Source of the DNA: Todiramphus chloris collaris
Taxonomy: Eukaryota > Chordata > Aves > Coraciiformes > Alcedinidae
Assembly: GCA_025345505.1 (NCBI GenBank)
Contig: JANVCC010000073.1
Location: 1,733,075 to 1,797,074 of the forward strand
DNA: 64,000 bases
Direction: 5' to 3'
Shown here: in pieces, positions 46,201 to 59,136 of the stretch
Layout of the letters: each line of letters opens with the position of its first letter
How positions within the stretch are numbered: the first letter of the stretch is position 1
Notes under the pieces: model-generated
Seen by the model: the letters and a program-made list of their open reading frames with translations, nothing else
Database searches by the model: none
What the model was told of the DNA's origin: nothing
Position numbers and translations under genes: made by a program

Positions 46201-48640
46201 CAGAAGGAATGTCATCTCAAGGGAAAAGCAGAAGCATCCCCCAGCTATTTCCTCAGCTGAGCACTCCCTTCCATTTCGGGTCCCCCTTTTCCAGTGGCAG
46301 AGCCTTCTACTTCAGCTGATGGCAGAAGTTTCTCGATGCTTGACGAGGAGAGTGGAGTGGTTCAGGAGAGAGTGAACAAACAGAACCAGAGCAGTGTTCC
46401 CACTGGGCTGTGGGAAAGCAAGAGACCAGCAACCAAACTACAAAACCAAATGAACAAAGACATTCATGTGAACATATTTGCGAGCAAGCGACCACCAGAG
46501 CTTTTTAGTTTGTCCCTTGTAGCAGACTCACACAGGTATGCAGCCATACAGCACAACAGAGGTTTAAGGGACACTGTACTAAACCACAACAGGGTATTTC
46601 ACATCAAAACCACATTATCAGGACCAGGATGCTTAGCGTGCCATACATCAGAAAACAAACCCATTAACTCCTTGTCATTTTCTCCAGAGCCCTTGTTTCA
46701 TTCTCAATCCCAGCTCTTCCATCCCCATCTCAGTAGGTTTAGGGATGGGCAGTGAAATCCCTCCCAAGTGCTACTTGCTGGTACATCACTGTACGTTGCA
46801 CTTTGCCACAGACTATCAGTTTGCCATAGGATTTTGTTGTTCATCCTTAGGCATGTGTCGATTGGGGAAAGATTACACAGTCCTTTACAAGGCAATGATG
46901 ATTTTTTTTCCCCTGGTTTTTAACATCTAACACTTAAATATCCCTGTCTTGATGATGAGGAACTAAGTTTTGTTTTGCTCTGTGGAATATTGTTCTCCCA
47001 AGAACTGAGTTCTACCCCTACAGCGTGCCACTACAAAGACACAACAACGAAGAAAGGTTTAAGTGAGATTTATAAAGCTCTGAACGGGAGGGACTCTGTT
47101 ATCCCCACAGTAAATAACATCCCTGATAAGTAGCATAATACTTTATAACAGAAAAGGCTAAACTCCATCTCTGCCTGTCTGTATCATGTACATTCAAACA
47201 ATGAGAAGCACCTGATGGCAAGTATCTGAGCAACAACCACCCAGCAGAGCTCTACCTCCAAAAAGCAAACACACAACTATCTCTGCAGCTATTTTTGGCT
47301 TTCAAACCACCACCATAAACACGAAAAATGCGATGAGACCGGGGTGTAAATCCCTTCCTAGATCTCCTTGCTAGTGTTGTTGCTGGTTCTGTTCAGAAGT
47401 ATATGGCAAAGATCACAACCAGAGGAAGACTGAAGGCATCAAAACAAAGTAGACCATTGGATCATTTCCTTACTCTGCTTCCCTGCCACGGATTTGGGGG
47501 TTTAGGAACTCCAAACCAAGCGACTGTGTAGGGAGGATACTTGATTTGCTTTACAGGCAGACAGAGGCTGCAGATCACTTTGTAAGCACAGCATGAGTTA
47601 CGTCAAAATAAGTGGAAAATATCCAAAGAACAGTGCAAATCCCAAGACAGATCCATGTTTTTTGAAGACTCTTCAATGCAGCCTGAAATCCGGGAAGAAC
47701 TACTGTAGGGGCTGCATTTCGTGGGAGTATATTTGCTTGTGTTTATGTTCCCACACTTCAGATACCATCTCACCATTCCTTGTTTGCTCCGTTTGGGTTG
47801 GGTGAGGTCTTAGCTGTTGCTCTGGAGGGATCAGGCATATTTTGGGTTATTACCAATAGCTAAAAGATTCTCTCCTGATTTGTACTAATAGTTCAAGCTG
47901 GTAAGCTGTGTTTAATACACACTCTGTATTCACACAAAAGAATTAAAAAAAAACCACCAAAACAAGCCAGGCACAGCAGAGTTGAGAAGGTTAGAGAAGA
48001 CCTAGACCAAGGACAGTCCATCCATGGCACAGGTGGCCTTTGGAACAAGTACAAACCAAGCTTTCATAAAACTGTCACTTCTGCAGCGCCCGAGGGCTAT
48101 CACAAAAGCAATGAACCACCAAAAAAAAACTTTTAGCCTCAAAAAGCCCCAAGTTGAAGAGACAGAAGGTGAAATGGCACTCGAGCAGTGCTACTGTTCC
48201 AAAGCAAGTGGGACAAAGGGCCATAGCAGAGCCCATCCACGTCCCCATCTGCCTGCATGGCTTGTTTCTGGGGCCATAACAGGCTATTAGGAGGCTTCTA
48301 GCAAAGTCTCAGGCATTTCTGCAGCTGGTTAATTCCTTTCACCATCATCGAGATGTCATTATGAAGTCACACCAGAAGGAAATTAGGAAAAGGATAATGC
48401 AAGAAGACAACTGGAATCAGGTTGGCAAAACAAATTCTCATATATAGGAAGTAAAGCTCTAAACTAGAATTTCAGGCATGGGATGACAAAGTCATAAAAG
48501 AAAGTGTTCTTTTTCCAGCATCGTTATATACTTATAAGGAAAGGAGAGCTACATATATTCCAGATTAAGGAAAATTCCCACAAAAGGAAGAACTCCTTAG
48601 TATTGTACTTTTTTTTTTAAGAATTTAAGTCCCAAAGGTG

Positions 48641-49122
48641 ACAGAATCACAGAATCATTTTGGTTGCAAGAGACCTTCAAGATCATTAAGTCCAACTGTT
48701 AACCCAGCACTGCCAGGGCATCATAAACCCCTGTCCCTCAGCACCACAGCTTGGAAACCCCTCCAGAGATCACGGGGACTCCACCACTGCCCTGGGCAGC
48801 CTGGGACAGCCCTGGGGAACCCTGGAGGGGAAGAAATTGTTCCTCAGCTCCAACCTAAATCTCCCCTAGGGCAGCTTGAGGCCGGTTCCTCTTGTCCTGG
48901 GGCTTGTTCCTTGGGAGCAGAGCCCAACCCCCCTGGCCCCAGCCTCCTGTCAGGAGCTGTCAGAGCCAGAAGGTCTCCCCTCAGCCTCCTTCTCTCCAGG
49001 CTGAACAAGCCCAGGGCCCTCAGCCGCTCCTCAGCACCCTTGTGCTCCAGCCCCTTCCCCAGCTCCGTTGCCCTTCCCTGGCCACGCTCCAGCCCCTCAA
49101 TGTCTTTATTGGGGTGAGGGGA
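48641..49122 (-). mobile_element. CR1 LINE fragment, about 480 bases
   Basis: Begins ACAGAATCACAGAATCATTT, then TGGTTGCAAGAGACCTTCAA: the reverse complement of the CR1 tail. It continues through CTCCAGAGATCACGGGGACT, GAAGAAATTGTTCCTCAGCT, GAGCCAGAAGGTCTCCCCTC and CCCAGCTCCGTTGCCCTTCC. It is the longest CR1 copy in the window and of the same subfamily as 7711 and 58692. Open frames across it are LINE shadows, not host genes. Confidence 0.95.
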
Positions 49123-51491
49123 CATGAAGCATCATATCAAACATTTCTAGCATGGAACTGAAAGAGAAACATTTCCCAGACAGCTAAAAGAAGTTTGTCA
49201 CACGTGCCTGCAAAGAATTCTCATTAGGACTCTTTGAATGAGGGATGAAAGGGATTGAAGAGCTAGTCAATGAAATTTTAACACAGCTTCAATATTTACA
49301 TCTACTGGTGAACATAACTTCTCCCAGAGAGATTGAAAATGTAATAATGACACTTCATGTCACAATATTTTTGTTTGCCACGCAGATAAAAATGGGTATA
49401 CATCTGCAGAAAGCATTTCAATCCATCATCACTGCCTCGTGTCTTACAGAGCTGGGAAAAGGTGCAGAAGCTATGAAAATTAGTAAAAAAAACAAGTTTG
49501 ATCACTTCCAAGGGGACACTAATAGTAAAAAGGCAGCAACTTACCCACACCAGACAGCAAAAACACTATAGCTCTTTACTGGAAACAGGTTTTGGTTATG
49601 GATTTATTAAATTGGTAAGACTTTTGTAGTTTTTTTAGATGAAAGACTCCCATGGACAGGACAGGTTGGGTTTAGTTGTGCTAGCTGATGTCTGTAAGAG
49701 GAAAAAGCCCTTTAAAAAACAGCTCACTGAAGGCAAATAAACACGTGCTGATTTTAAGATGTTCAAATCATGAAGTCTTTCGGATTGAAAATCCATAAAG
49801 AGAACTGAGTAACTGACTTGGATTAAAAAAAAAGTAAGGTTTCATCTCAACTGCTTCACATCTACAGGCAAAGACAGTCCCTTTGTATACACGGCAGTCA
49901 AACCATCTGCTTTCTGACAAGACAGACTCAAAAAGATCTGCCACATGATACCTTGGACCACTTCATCTAAACCAGCTGAGGAATCACACTAGGAGAGATG
50001 TAAACTCTGAGAAACACAGGAATTCAATTCCCTTTCTGTGAGGCTCATTTGAGTGTTGAAGCAAAGAGCTGAAGGCATTCAAGAACCCTGTGAGCCCGCG
50101 TTAATCTTCTTCCCCACAGCTCCTGCTGCAGAAGTTGACAGTTACTCTCCGGATTTGAAGCTGGAACTAAAGAAGCCAACTCAGACTGGTGTCAATTCAC
50201 TCCATAGATAACGGTATTGATCCAGGACATGCCACCATCCTGGATGTTCCTCCCGGAAAATGGATCAGTTCTCCTTTTGACACGATTAAAACAGGATGCT
50301 GGAAGCTGCAGCACTGCAACTTATCCCTGTTGTACCAACACAGGGAGCACATCTCAGGGATATGGACCGCTCCGTAAAAGTTCAGGGCTTTAATTTAGGG
50401 AGCTGCCAGTAACCTGTGACATATCAAGAGGAGGAATGTCCTTCAGTTCTTACACTGAGCGACACAGACAGCAAAGGAGGAGCTGATCTGGAGCTCCCAG
50501 GGAGCTGTGTTTAGAGGGCATTAAAAACTGCTGAAGATCACAGGGCAGCACTGGAGACGTTGCAGTCTGGGAAGTGCAACTCAGCCTCAAACTGTGGGCC
50601 TGCAAAGAACAGGGGTCTTGGCAGACACCACAGGTTCAGCGATTCACCCACAGCTCCCTGATCCCAGATGAGAAAGCATTGGCAGAACCAGCTGAGAAGC
50701 AGCGCGTCGTCGGTTCCGCACTAAAAGGCTGCACCATCCTCCAGGATAGAAGCCAGCTGATGCTCGGGTTCCTTTCAGCCTCCCTCCAAGAAGCCCCAGA
50801 TGCTGACATCTGTGCATCCAGCACAACTGCCAAAGGAACCAGGAGGCGATACAGCCAACCCTGGGAGCACGCTGCCAGCGTGCCAACAGGCAACGCAGAA
50901 GCGACCGCTCAAGGTTTCTGTGACTGAGGAGGTGGAAAAGGCTGATCAGGATGCAAAGAGAGAAACTTCCCATTTCCTACTTTGTAGGGCACTGTACACA
51001 GCAACGCACGACACCAGGCTGGTGTACGTGTCTGAAGCAAGAACACAAGAACCAGACAGGACACCCCGTAGGTTTTGGGGGGTTCTGAGTTTATCGAGGG
51101 TGAGGAGTACAAAGAACTCTTTTTTCCCCCCAACATTAGAGAAGGTACCGTTGGACTGTGCTTTATTGCTACGACAGAGGCTAATCCAAAAATAATTACC
51201 CTTTTCCATAACAAAATTTGCACATTTCATCTCCCCAGGGCATAAGAAGAAAGTTCTCTTCAGCTTCTTACACCGATGCTGCAGAAACCTCTGGTGCCAT
51301 CAGCACATGTTCTTTTTTTACACCGATCTCAGGACAAGGCAAATTCTGCTACCAATCAACTACAACACAGAGTTAGATGTAAAAATGCACATCTGGCTAT
51401 GAGAGAATCAGGCAACCAGCTTGGCCAGTCAGACCACTCGAGAAAGCCAAGAGAGATGTGTAGAAGAAACTGGGGGTAAGACTGTAAAAGA

Positions 51492-51622
51492 GCAAACAAA
51501 TTCCCAGTTAGTCTAGAGATGGAACAACACAGATTCTAAAAGTGCTAAGCATCTTAAAATGCAAACAAATCCCTGGTTAGTCCATAGATGGAACAATATA
51601 GATTGTTAAGATACCTTAAAAC
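51492..51622 (+). repeat. Imperfect direct tandem repeat, 2 copies
   Basis: Two adjacent copies of about 69 and 62 bases share GCAAACAAAT, then TTAGTC...ATAGATGGAACAA and a final CTTAAAA. Copy 1 is 51492-51560, copy 2 is 51561-51622. They are visibly diverged. Confidence 0.75.
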
Positions 51623-53097
51623 TATTCATTTCTTTTAAGCATTTGGAAATAGGAGGAACCGGAGGGAAAACATGCAGTATTTAGTTAATTTTGTTATGTT
51701 AATGATGTCATCATTTCTGATCTCCTGTTGAAACATGCAGTCCTCTGCCAGGTATCTCAGGATACCACCCACAGCACCTAAATACCAAACCAAAAATACT
51801 TCTTTTCAAGCATTCTGATGAGAATTCTCTGCAAAACTTTGACTGAAAGCACTCAGCAGATCGAGATGGGGAAAGGGACAGCAGAAATAGCTGCAATCCT
51901 CCTTTGCACTGTCCATCAAGCAGGACAAAACTAGGACTTCTGATTGACTGGAGAGCCAGCAGGCTCAGGGCTGTCCCAGCTTTGCTCTGAAGACAGAGGC
52001 CAGCAGCAGAAACCCCCCCAGGAACAGGCAGCACGAAGCACAGGATGCATCCTGGCCTCTCTCAGCACACCCAAACTCACAGCAGATGTTGAGCTGAGTC
52101 AGTACTGGGGGATTCCTAGGGTTTTTTTAAGGGTCTTTGTGCAATGGAAAAATAGCTTTTTATTCACGAGTCAGAAGGCTGGTGTGCACAGAGTGAGAAT
52201 TCTGTTCTTTCCCTTCACTTCCCTGGCACAGACTCGACAGCACGATGTCCTCGCTTGCAGTCTTCTTGCTGGCAATGCTTTTGTTCAGGTGCCTAGAGGC
52301 TTTTGTGCAGGGAAGAGCAGTATGTCATTCTAGGATCAACTCCTGCCCTTGGAAATTATTAAAATCCAGTGCATCTTTTGAATGAGAAATGAAATGTGTT
52401 CTCCAGCAACCCCCGAAACTGCTCCTGTTGCTGACAGCTGCATTAAAACCAGGGTGTTCAAATACAATTCCTATTTATAAAAAAAAGGAATTGAACTTTT
52501 CAATAGAATTAGATTTTCCTGAAATTTTATTAGCTGGCAGGTTCATAAACTACACCAGAAACAAAGGAGGAAATCCAAATCATTCTTTATGAGCTATAAA
52601 AATGTATCAAAGGGGTCCAAAAAAATCCCAGCACTTCTAAAAAATAGTGAGTCTACGAATGGTAATTTTATCTCTTTGTAAGAGTAAATGGCTCCTACAG
52701 ATTTGTTAAGGTTATAAGCTCATAAAATGCAGAGTAAAATGAACTCCCTACTAATTTCAAACAGCAGTTCCAGCTACTTTCCCATCACAGTGCAGGAGAG
52801 GATTAAAAAAATCCCTCTCCCCACCCATCCATCCCCAGGTGGCATTTGCTTTTACCCCAGTTCACCACAGAGACCAGCAGCATGTTCCCAGTAAGCTTCA
52901 TCATCACCAGCTGGGGCTAAGAAGGAAAAATGGGGATTGAGCTTCACACAGCAGCTTTTCCATTGAGGAACAGCAGGGAGGGGAGCTGCCCGAGCCCCTC
53001 GCTTTGCACACCCCACACCCGAACACAAGAACTCACCTCGGGTCCTGGCCACGGCTGGTCTGAAGCCCAACTGGCCAAATCTGCCTGTCCCAGGCTC

Positions 53098-53145
53098 TGA
53101 AAAACCCAGTCTAGATGATCTAATGGTCCCTCCTGGCCTTGTGGA
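53098..53145 (+). mobile_element. Possible CR1 3'-tail remnant
   Basis: TCTAGATGATCTAATGGTCC, then CTCCTGGCCTTG, resembles the CR1 3' end (GACTAGATGATCTnnAGGTCC). Short and diverged. Confidence 0.4.
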
Positions 53146-54867
53146 TCCCTAAATGAGCAAGCAGGCCTCCAGTGATTTCAGACCTTCCCTTTGCCCCTTG
53201 CAGAATTACATTATAAGGGCTTATTTTGCCTTCCCTCCTCCTATATTTCCAGCTACAACAATTTTCTTCACCTGCTCTCCCCAAATGACTGCCATGGAGT
53301 ACCAGAGCAGGGCAAACTACCCCATTTTCTGTAAGGAATTCTGCAGAGCTAAGTGCTTCAGTCTGAGAAGCACTGGGAAAAGCACATCGTTTTCAAAGAC
53401 TTAATTGAAACCTCTCTTGAATGGCAATGCCTTTTCCACCATCACCTTCATTCCACACACTTCTCATACCTACAAGATCACAGGTCAGAAACACTTTCCC
53501 TTGCTGCTCAGCCAGGGAATCGATTTGACTGACACCTTAGAGCAATACACTAAAATATATACAGCTACTTCTGGTATATCAGCTTGGTTCTGTGTCTGCT
53601 AGAACTGCTCAGCACAATTATGCAAACAATGGCTCTGCCTTGGGGAATTGCTTGTCATAAACAAATGGAAGAGAAATTAAACAGTCTGAGGCCAGACAGT
53701 CCTTTGACCAGGGCACAGCATCCAAACCTGTCCAAAAATACCTCCGTGTCCCTAAATAACCAAAAGCATCTCTTAATCAGTGTTTTAAGTGGTTTGAAAC
53801 TAAGTGAGAAGCTTCTAGAAGAAGCTGTGGCCTGTGAAAGAGTGGAACTGGCCACTCAGCAAGGCTCACATCCTCTAAAGGCTGACGTGATACAGATAAC
53901 ATTAGATCTTACTATCTCATCATTAATAATACCATTAATGCTAATACAGACTGATACTTTTACTACTCACCCGAGCAGAACCGTCTTCTAGAAGAGTCCG
54001 AGCACCTCTGGGGAGTAATTTCAAGCCTCCCCGTCCTCCCCCCAGCTGGGGAAGGCGATTACCCTGCATTGGCTGCACCTGCAGCCCCAGGAGCAACCTG
54101 GGGGGAACAAGGGGCAGGGAACAAGTGGCCAAAGATGCAGCACCTGGGGCTGCTCCTACCCAGCAAACCTGAGCTGGGCAACCCCTGTCCATTGCTCCAA
54201 GAGCAAACCCACCACCTCCCCCAGCCCTTTCTGGAGGGTAAATACAGTTATTCTTTCAAGAAATGTTCAAGATGGATGAGATATCCAAGAGAAAGGGTTT
54301 TTCTGAAGTGCTGTCTGAGGAGAGTGAATGGAACGTTGCTGTGCTGGATGCTAAGGGTCAGGCTGTCCTCACTGCTGACATCTGTGCTTACTCAGCAGTG
54401 ACTCTGCAGGGAAATTATGAGCCAGAGCTGGTGACCTGCAGGAATTCAGCAAGAGCTAAGCGAGAACTGAACGTTGGTGTGAATAATTAGAACATCCACT
54501 TTTAGAAGAGGTCAAAGAAATACAATATTAGAGGAGAAACAGAAACCCCTTGGGATTCACAGTCAGAATACGTGAGAGAAGCTGGCCCCAAAGTTGCTTA
54601 TTGCATTCTCATCCTCTCTGAGACTTTTTGCACCTTTCTGGGGAACCTCTGGTGCTACAAAATGCTGGCTGCTAAATAATGCTGGGTATGAGTGGGCACC
54701 CCATGCTCTTTCTCAGGAGCAACTCTGAGCGCTCCACTCTGCACGGTCTCAGGGAAGTACCTGTAAGGAATGTAATCATCCAGGTGCCTTCCCAGTCCCA
54801 ATGATCTCTACCACTGAAAGTGCATTTTCACAAGTCCCCTGTCATCTGTTCCCTTTTCTGCACACAG

Positions 54868-54967
54868 AGATGCCCAGCTGCTTGAGCCTGCTGCCTCAGA
54901 GTCACCTCACGAACAGCTCGGAGAGCTGGAGGATGCTTTTTTGATGGTGGAAGAAGGAGAGCACGAG
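54868..54967 (+). other. Exon-like open segment of unknown gene
   Basis: A 100-base segment bounded by a pyrimidine-rich acceptor (CCCTTTTCTGCACACAG) and a donor (CACGAG|GTATGC). One frame is fully open and codes 33 residues, an acidic peptide with QLGELEDAFLMVEEGEHE. I do not recognise it and see no convincing partner exon nearby. It could be a chance match or part of an unannotated transcript. Confidence 0.2.
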
Positions 54968-57900
54968 GTATGCTGCCGTGCATCCTCGATGATCTGCATC
55001 CCACCTCTACTGACAGTATGCTTCAGTGATTCACTTCTTTCTTCCTTTCTCTTGAAATCAAGCAGAGAAATGGAAGAGAGACACCAGGATGAGAAAATCT
55101 CATCTACATAATAAAAGATCAGCTTCACAAAGGCATTTTAATATCATCTGCTCGGTGGCATTTCTAGGGCTTGGTTCCAAATCAGGAATATTCCTCTAGT
55201 GCCCAGCTCGGATTGGCTCTCACAATTCAGGAAGGCAACCCAGACGGTCCGGCTCTTCCAGTATTTGCAAGCTTCTCCTAGAAACTGGGGCTTCCACCTG
55301 AGGGATTTGCTTAGTGAAAGGTGTTTTCTGCATCCAAAGGCCAGCAAAGAAGCAGCATCTTCAGATATTGAACCACAGCAGCCATCGTGTTAGCTCTTCT
55401 GAGGAGCCAGGTATTAAGCAACACTCGATGCAGTAACTACCACGACTGCAAGTTGGGTTTTTGGTTTTCTTCCACTTTATTCAGCAGCTATATAGGCTTC
55501 CTGTGGTTAATTAGAGAACTCACTCAAGCTTGTCTACAGATTTGATAAATATGAACGCATTATCTCTTATTGCATCTCCTTTTCCTGCCAATTAGTCTCA
55601 CAACAATTAAACTAAATGCTTCTTTTTTTAAAAGAAGAAAACAGGCTACTAGGAAACTCCGTGTTAAAAAGCAATAATTATTCCCAAGTTCATTCTGAAA
55701 GGAAACAATACCATAAAATGGTACAAAAGCAACACACAAGCAGCAGGGCTTTGAAAACAAGGTGCTTGTTTTACACCAATTCAAACCCCACTGGAAGATG
55801 CGGTGTTAAACCAGTATGAACATTATCCCAGTGTGGAAAGAGCTGTAATCCCAGCTCGAATAAATTACGTGACAATTGCACTGGAGTGGGACTCCTTTAA
55901 CTTTGCTCTTTCCATACCCAAGGTAAGAGGAACAGATCCTGGAAAAACTAGCAAAAGTCATCTAAAGCTTTTCGTTGGCGTGAGTTTGGTGCTCCCATAA
56001 CTCATCTCTACCCAGAAAAAGCTCAAGTTCAATATTTTCAATAAAATAACAGAATAAAATAATGAAGGGAATTTATGGTTAGGTAAAAGTCCCTGTTTGT
56101 CCTGCATTGTCAGCGAGAGCTCCTCCGAAGGCATCTGACTAAGGGAATGTTCTGCACAACAAACTAATACCTGATGGACCAAATCAATCCTGGTTAAAGC
56201 TCAGCCCAAGTGCAGGGATGATGTCAAACCTCTGCTCAGAAAATGAGCAGAAGAAATCCTGAGGGGTGGCTCTTTACCAGCAGATGTTATTAAAGTATGT
56301 TGCATGGTTTAAGGAGGTGAATGAGATAGGAACAGGATAGGAAGTATGTAAAAGAACTAGTGTCAATATTTACTTGCTCTTCTACAATTCAGTGGAGCAG
56401 TACAAAGTAAATTTATCTCTGAGAAAAGAGAATAGCTTCACACAGAAGCCTGCAGAACTCAGCATCTGTCAACAACAGCAAGGGCCAAACTTTCTTAGGA
56501 ATCAAGGCCTCTTGTATTAGTAAGGATGGAGATAAAAAAAAGAAATAAATATTCAGTCTCTAGAACATGGTCACGGAGAGTTGGTGGTTGATTTGATAAA
56601 ACAACCTCCCTGGTCACGTCACTTACGAGTTTGTGGTTCAAAGGATGTCTTGGGTGGTTTCCTGATGTCTCCAGTTCCGATGTGTCAGAGATGCTCTCAC
56701 AGCAGCGAGACCCAGAGGTCTCATCCAGGATGGCAAGTCCTATGTTCCTCACAGCCTGCAATGTCCCAGGGTCACAGAGTGCCAAGAGTGTGCAATCTTT
56801 CAGCCTAGGCCTAAACAGTGTTCTGATCAACTGCAGTTAAAAGAATTCCATCGGCAAGCCAAAAGTATTGGAGAGAAAAGGCACTGGGAATTGCTGCTTG
56901 CGTAATTGCACGCTGCTTTTGCAGAATTCCCCCTGTGATTTTACAGGGAGACAGAATCTTTCATCACTTCCTCATCTAAACTGCTGAACAGCGTCATTAC
57001 GAGACTGTTTCAAACACTACCCTGCTCCACCTTATCATCATCATCATCATCATCATCACACACAATTCTTGCATAACACTCTGCGTCCATAGAAGATGCC
57101 ACCTCACTGGTGCAGTGCGTTATTCTTCCAGGTAAAATCAGCACATTTAGAACAAGGCTCTAGGAAAATGCATCAAAAAAAAGAGAGAAAACTCACTTCT
57201 CTCCTTGATTTTCCTGTTGTGTTTTATTTGCCTGGTTAGTCTAAAGCATGCAGTCGGCTGGCATCTTGGTCAAGACCCTTTTTGCCCAGTGCACTATGAA
57301 GATTTCTACACCACGGATAGTCCTGTTTCTTCCTGGGAGCTCTGCTGTATCAGATTAAAAGTCTTGGGAAAGAAAATGAGCTTCAGACACTATCTTGACA
57401 GCAAAATTACAATGTCTATGTCAGCTATTCAGAGCCTGCAAAATAAATACAGGCCTAATAAGCTCATTAGGAGCAAATCCCATGAGCTGGGCATCCTGGT
57501 GATGACTTCACCGATAGACAATTCCAAATATTTATAGCCTACGTGGTTTGTAAAGTAGAAATATTAAATGGAAAAGGAAAATAATAGGTTCAAATTAAAG
57601 CAGCATAAATTTGAGTTCTGCCACAGTAATCCTACTTTCCTGCTATTTTTATAATCACAAGAACATTCTATTTCATTTTCCCCAAGGTGAATGGCACAAA
57701 GACATATGGAATAAAATGAATTTACCTTCTTTAGGACTATTTTATCATCTTATTTTAACCCATGAATAATAGAAAATCTCTTATCTTCTGCATAGCAAAT
57801 CTTTATTCTACACTGCTGTGTGTGTAGCCAGAGACACGGTCTCAGACATACAAATTTAAATGGTGAGAACAATGTCTGAAAAAGCAAAGAGCAAAAGAAG

Positions 57901-58691
57901 ATGGAGTTATAGAAGAAAAGTCCTGGTCACAAAGGCAAACAACAACACTGATGTATGGGCAACGTTCCCTCAGAATGGGCATTTACGGTCGTTCTTTTTA
58001 ATAGGTATTTCCTCCCGTTTCACTTAAGAAGTGGGATGTGAGTTTGTTCCCTGTGCCTGCTCACAGACTAAAAATTTGTCCAAATTGATGCTCACTCCAT
58101 TAACCCTTGAGAAAACAATGGACATGGTTATTGAAGTGAATGCTGACCTGGAACTGATGGCTTATTAGGAACGTGTTTACACAGCTAACGGATCGTTACA
58201 GAAACAAACCCAGAGAGACCCACAACCTCCACAGAAACAAACAGGTAAACCAGATCCGTTTCAGTTGACAGGGATGTGCAGTTGTATTCCCAAGCCTGTC
58301 ACTGCAGGAACAGGATTTACCCGACAGGACTCTGTTAGGGCTAAGTCATTCTGACAAGGCACAGTCTCGACAGCGAGAGGTGATGTTCATGTGATTCCGT
58401 GTTTAAAGGGAGTATGGCATTTTCTCAACGGTCCTTTGCCTGTGCAGCCACCCGGGATGGCACCCAGCAGCCTCCAGCAGCAACAGGCAGGGCAAGAAGA
58501 GGTCTCTCCCCCCAGCAATAAGTGAGGTCTCCCCTGAGGCGTGGAAGAAGCAGCCCTGTGGTAGCCCCCGCCTCCAGATAACAAAGCAAATCTCTGCAAA
58601 ATATAAACTGTCATCCTGCCCGGAGCCCTTTTTGTGTTTTCTCCTTGATAAGAAAGTTCTGCTTCTTCCTTCATGACAATCACTGCATGTT
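54968..58691. other. Intergenic stretch, no gene recognised
   Basis: Contains an (ATC)8 microsatellite (57034-57057). Unassigned open frames, such as 57205-57537 (110 codons), show no family motif. No RNA gene was recognised. Confidence 0.6.
57034..57057. repeat. (ATC)8 microsatellite
   Basis: Eight perfect ATC units in the intergenic region. Likely length-polymorphic. Confidence 0.97.
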
Positions 58692-59136
58692 GAAGGGCAA
58701 CGGAGCTGGGGAAGGGGCTGGAGCACAAGGGTGCTGAGGAGTGGCTGAGGGACCTGGGCTTGTTCAGCCTGGAGAGAAGGAGGCTGAGGGGAGACCTTCT
58801 GGCTCTGACAGCTCCTGGCAGGAGGCTGGAGCCAGGGGGATTGGGCTCTGCTCCCAAGGAACAAGGGACAGGACAAGAGGACCCAGCTTCAAGTTGCCCC
58901 AGGGGAGGTTCAGGTTGGAGCTGAGGAACAATTTCTTCCCCTCCAGGGTTCCCCAGGGCTGTCCCAGGCTGCCCAGGGCAGTGATGGAGTCCCCATGATC
59001 CCTGGAGGGGTTTCCAAGCCATGGAGCTGTGGTGCTGGGGGACAGGGGGCAGTGGTGCCCTGGCACTGCTGGGGGAACAGTTGGACTCCATGATCTGCAG
59101 GGTCTTTTCCAACCAAAAGAATTCTGATTCTATGCA
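58692..59136 (+). mobile_element. CR1 LINE fragment, about 445 bases
   Basis: GGGCAACGGAGCTGGGGAAG, GAGAAGGAGGCTGAGGGGAG, GAGGAACAATTTCTTCCCCT, TCCCTGGAGGGGTTTCCAAG and a tail ending GATTCTATG. Plus orientation, same subfamily as the copies at 7711 and 48641. A 241-codon minus-strand open frame covering it is antisense CR1, not a gene. Confidence 0.95.

Larger units (their letters stand above)
42371..48640. other. Gene-free stretch downstream of KDRL
   Basis: I recognise no conserved protein or RNA gene. It contains a CR1 fragment (42806-42905), a T19 run (43276-43294) and an unassigned open stretch at 46294-46755. AT-rich, non-coding in character. Confidence 0.65.
49123..54867. other. Intergenic stretch, no gene recognised
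   Basis: AT-rich sequence with an uninterrupted 108-codon ATG frame at 49245-49571 that I do not recognise, an imperfect direct repeat at 51492-51622, and a short CR1-like tail near 53098. Nothing here supports a gene. Confidence 0.6.

Noticed and set aside
48638..49117. 159-codon open frame on the plus strand
   Set aside because: Lies over the CR1 copy at 48641-49122, in the antisense direction of the element.
54263..54490. 75-codon open frame (SEVLSEESEWNVAVLDAKGQ)
   Set aside because: No start or splice support and no recognised family, though it is near the exon-like segment at 54868.
55803..55923. Open segment ending at a good donor (CCCAAG|GTAAGA)
   Set aside because: No convincing acceptor or pyrimidine tract upstream within the open frame, and the peptide is unfamiliar.
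57205..57537. 110-codon open frame starting with a hydrophobic stretch (IFLLCFICLVSL) that resembles a signal peptide
   Set aside because: Start codon is TTG, no recognisable mature domain, no splice partners; hydrophobic start is expected from T-rich sequence.
58387..59112. 241-codon open frame on the minus strand, the longest in the window
   Set aside because: It mostly overlaps the plus-strand CR1 element; peptides such as [16 protein letters not shown] recur in the other CR1 copies, so it is antisense LINE sequence.
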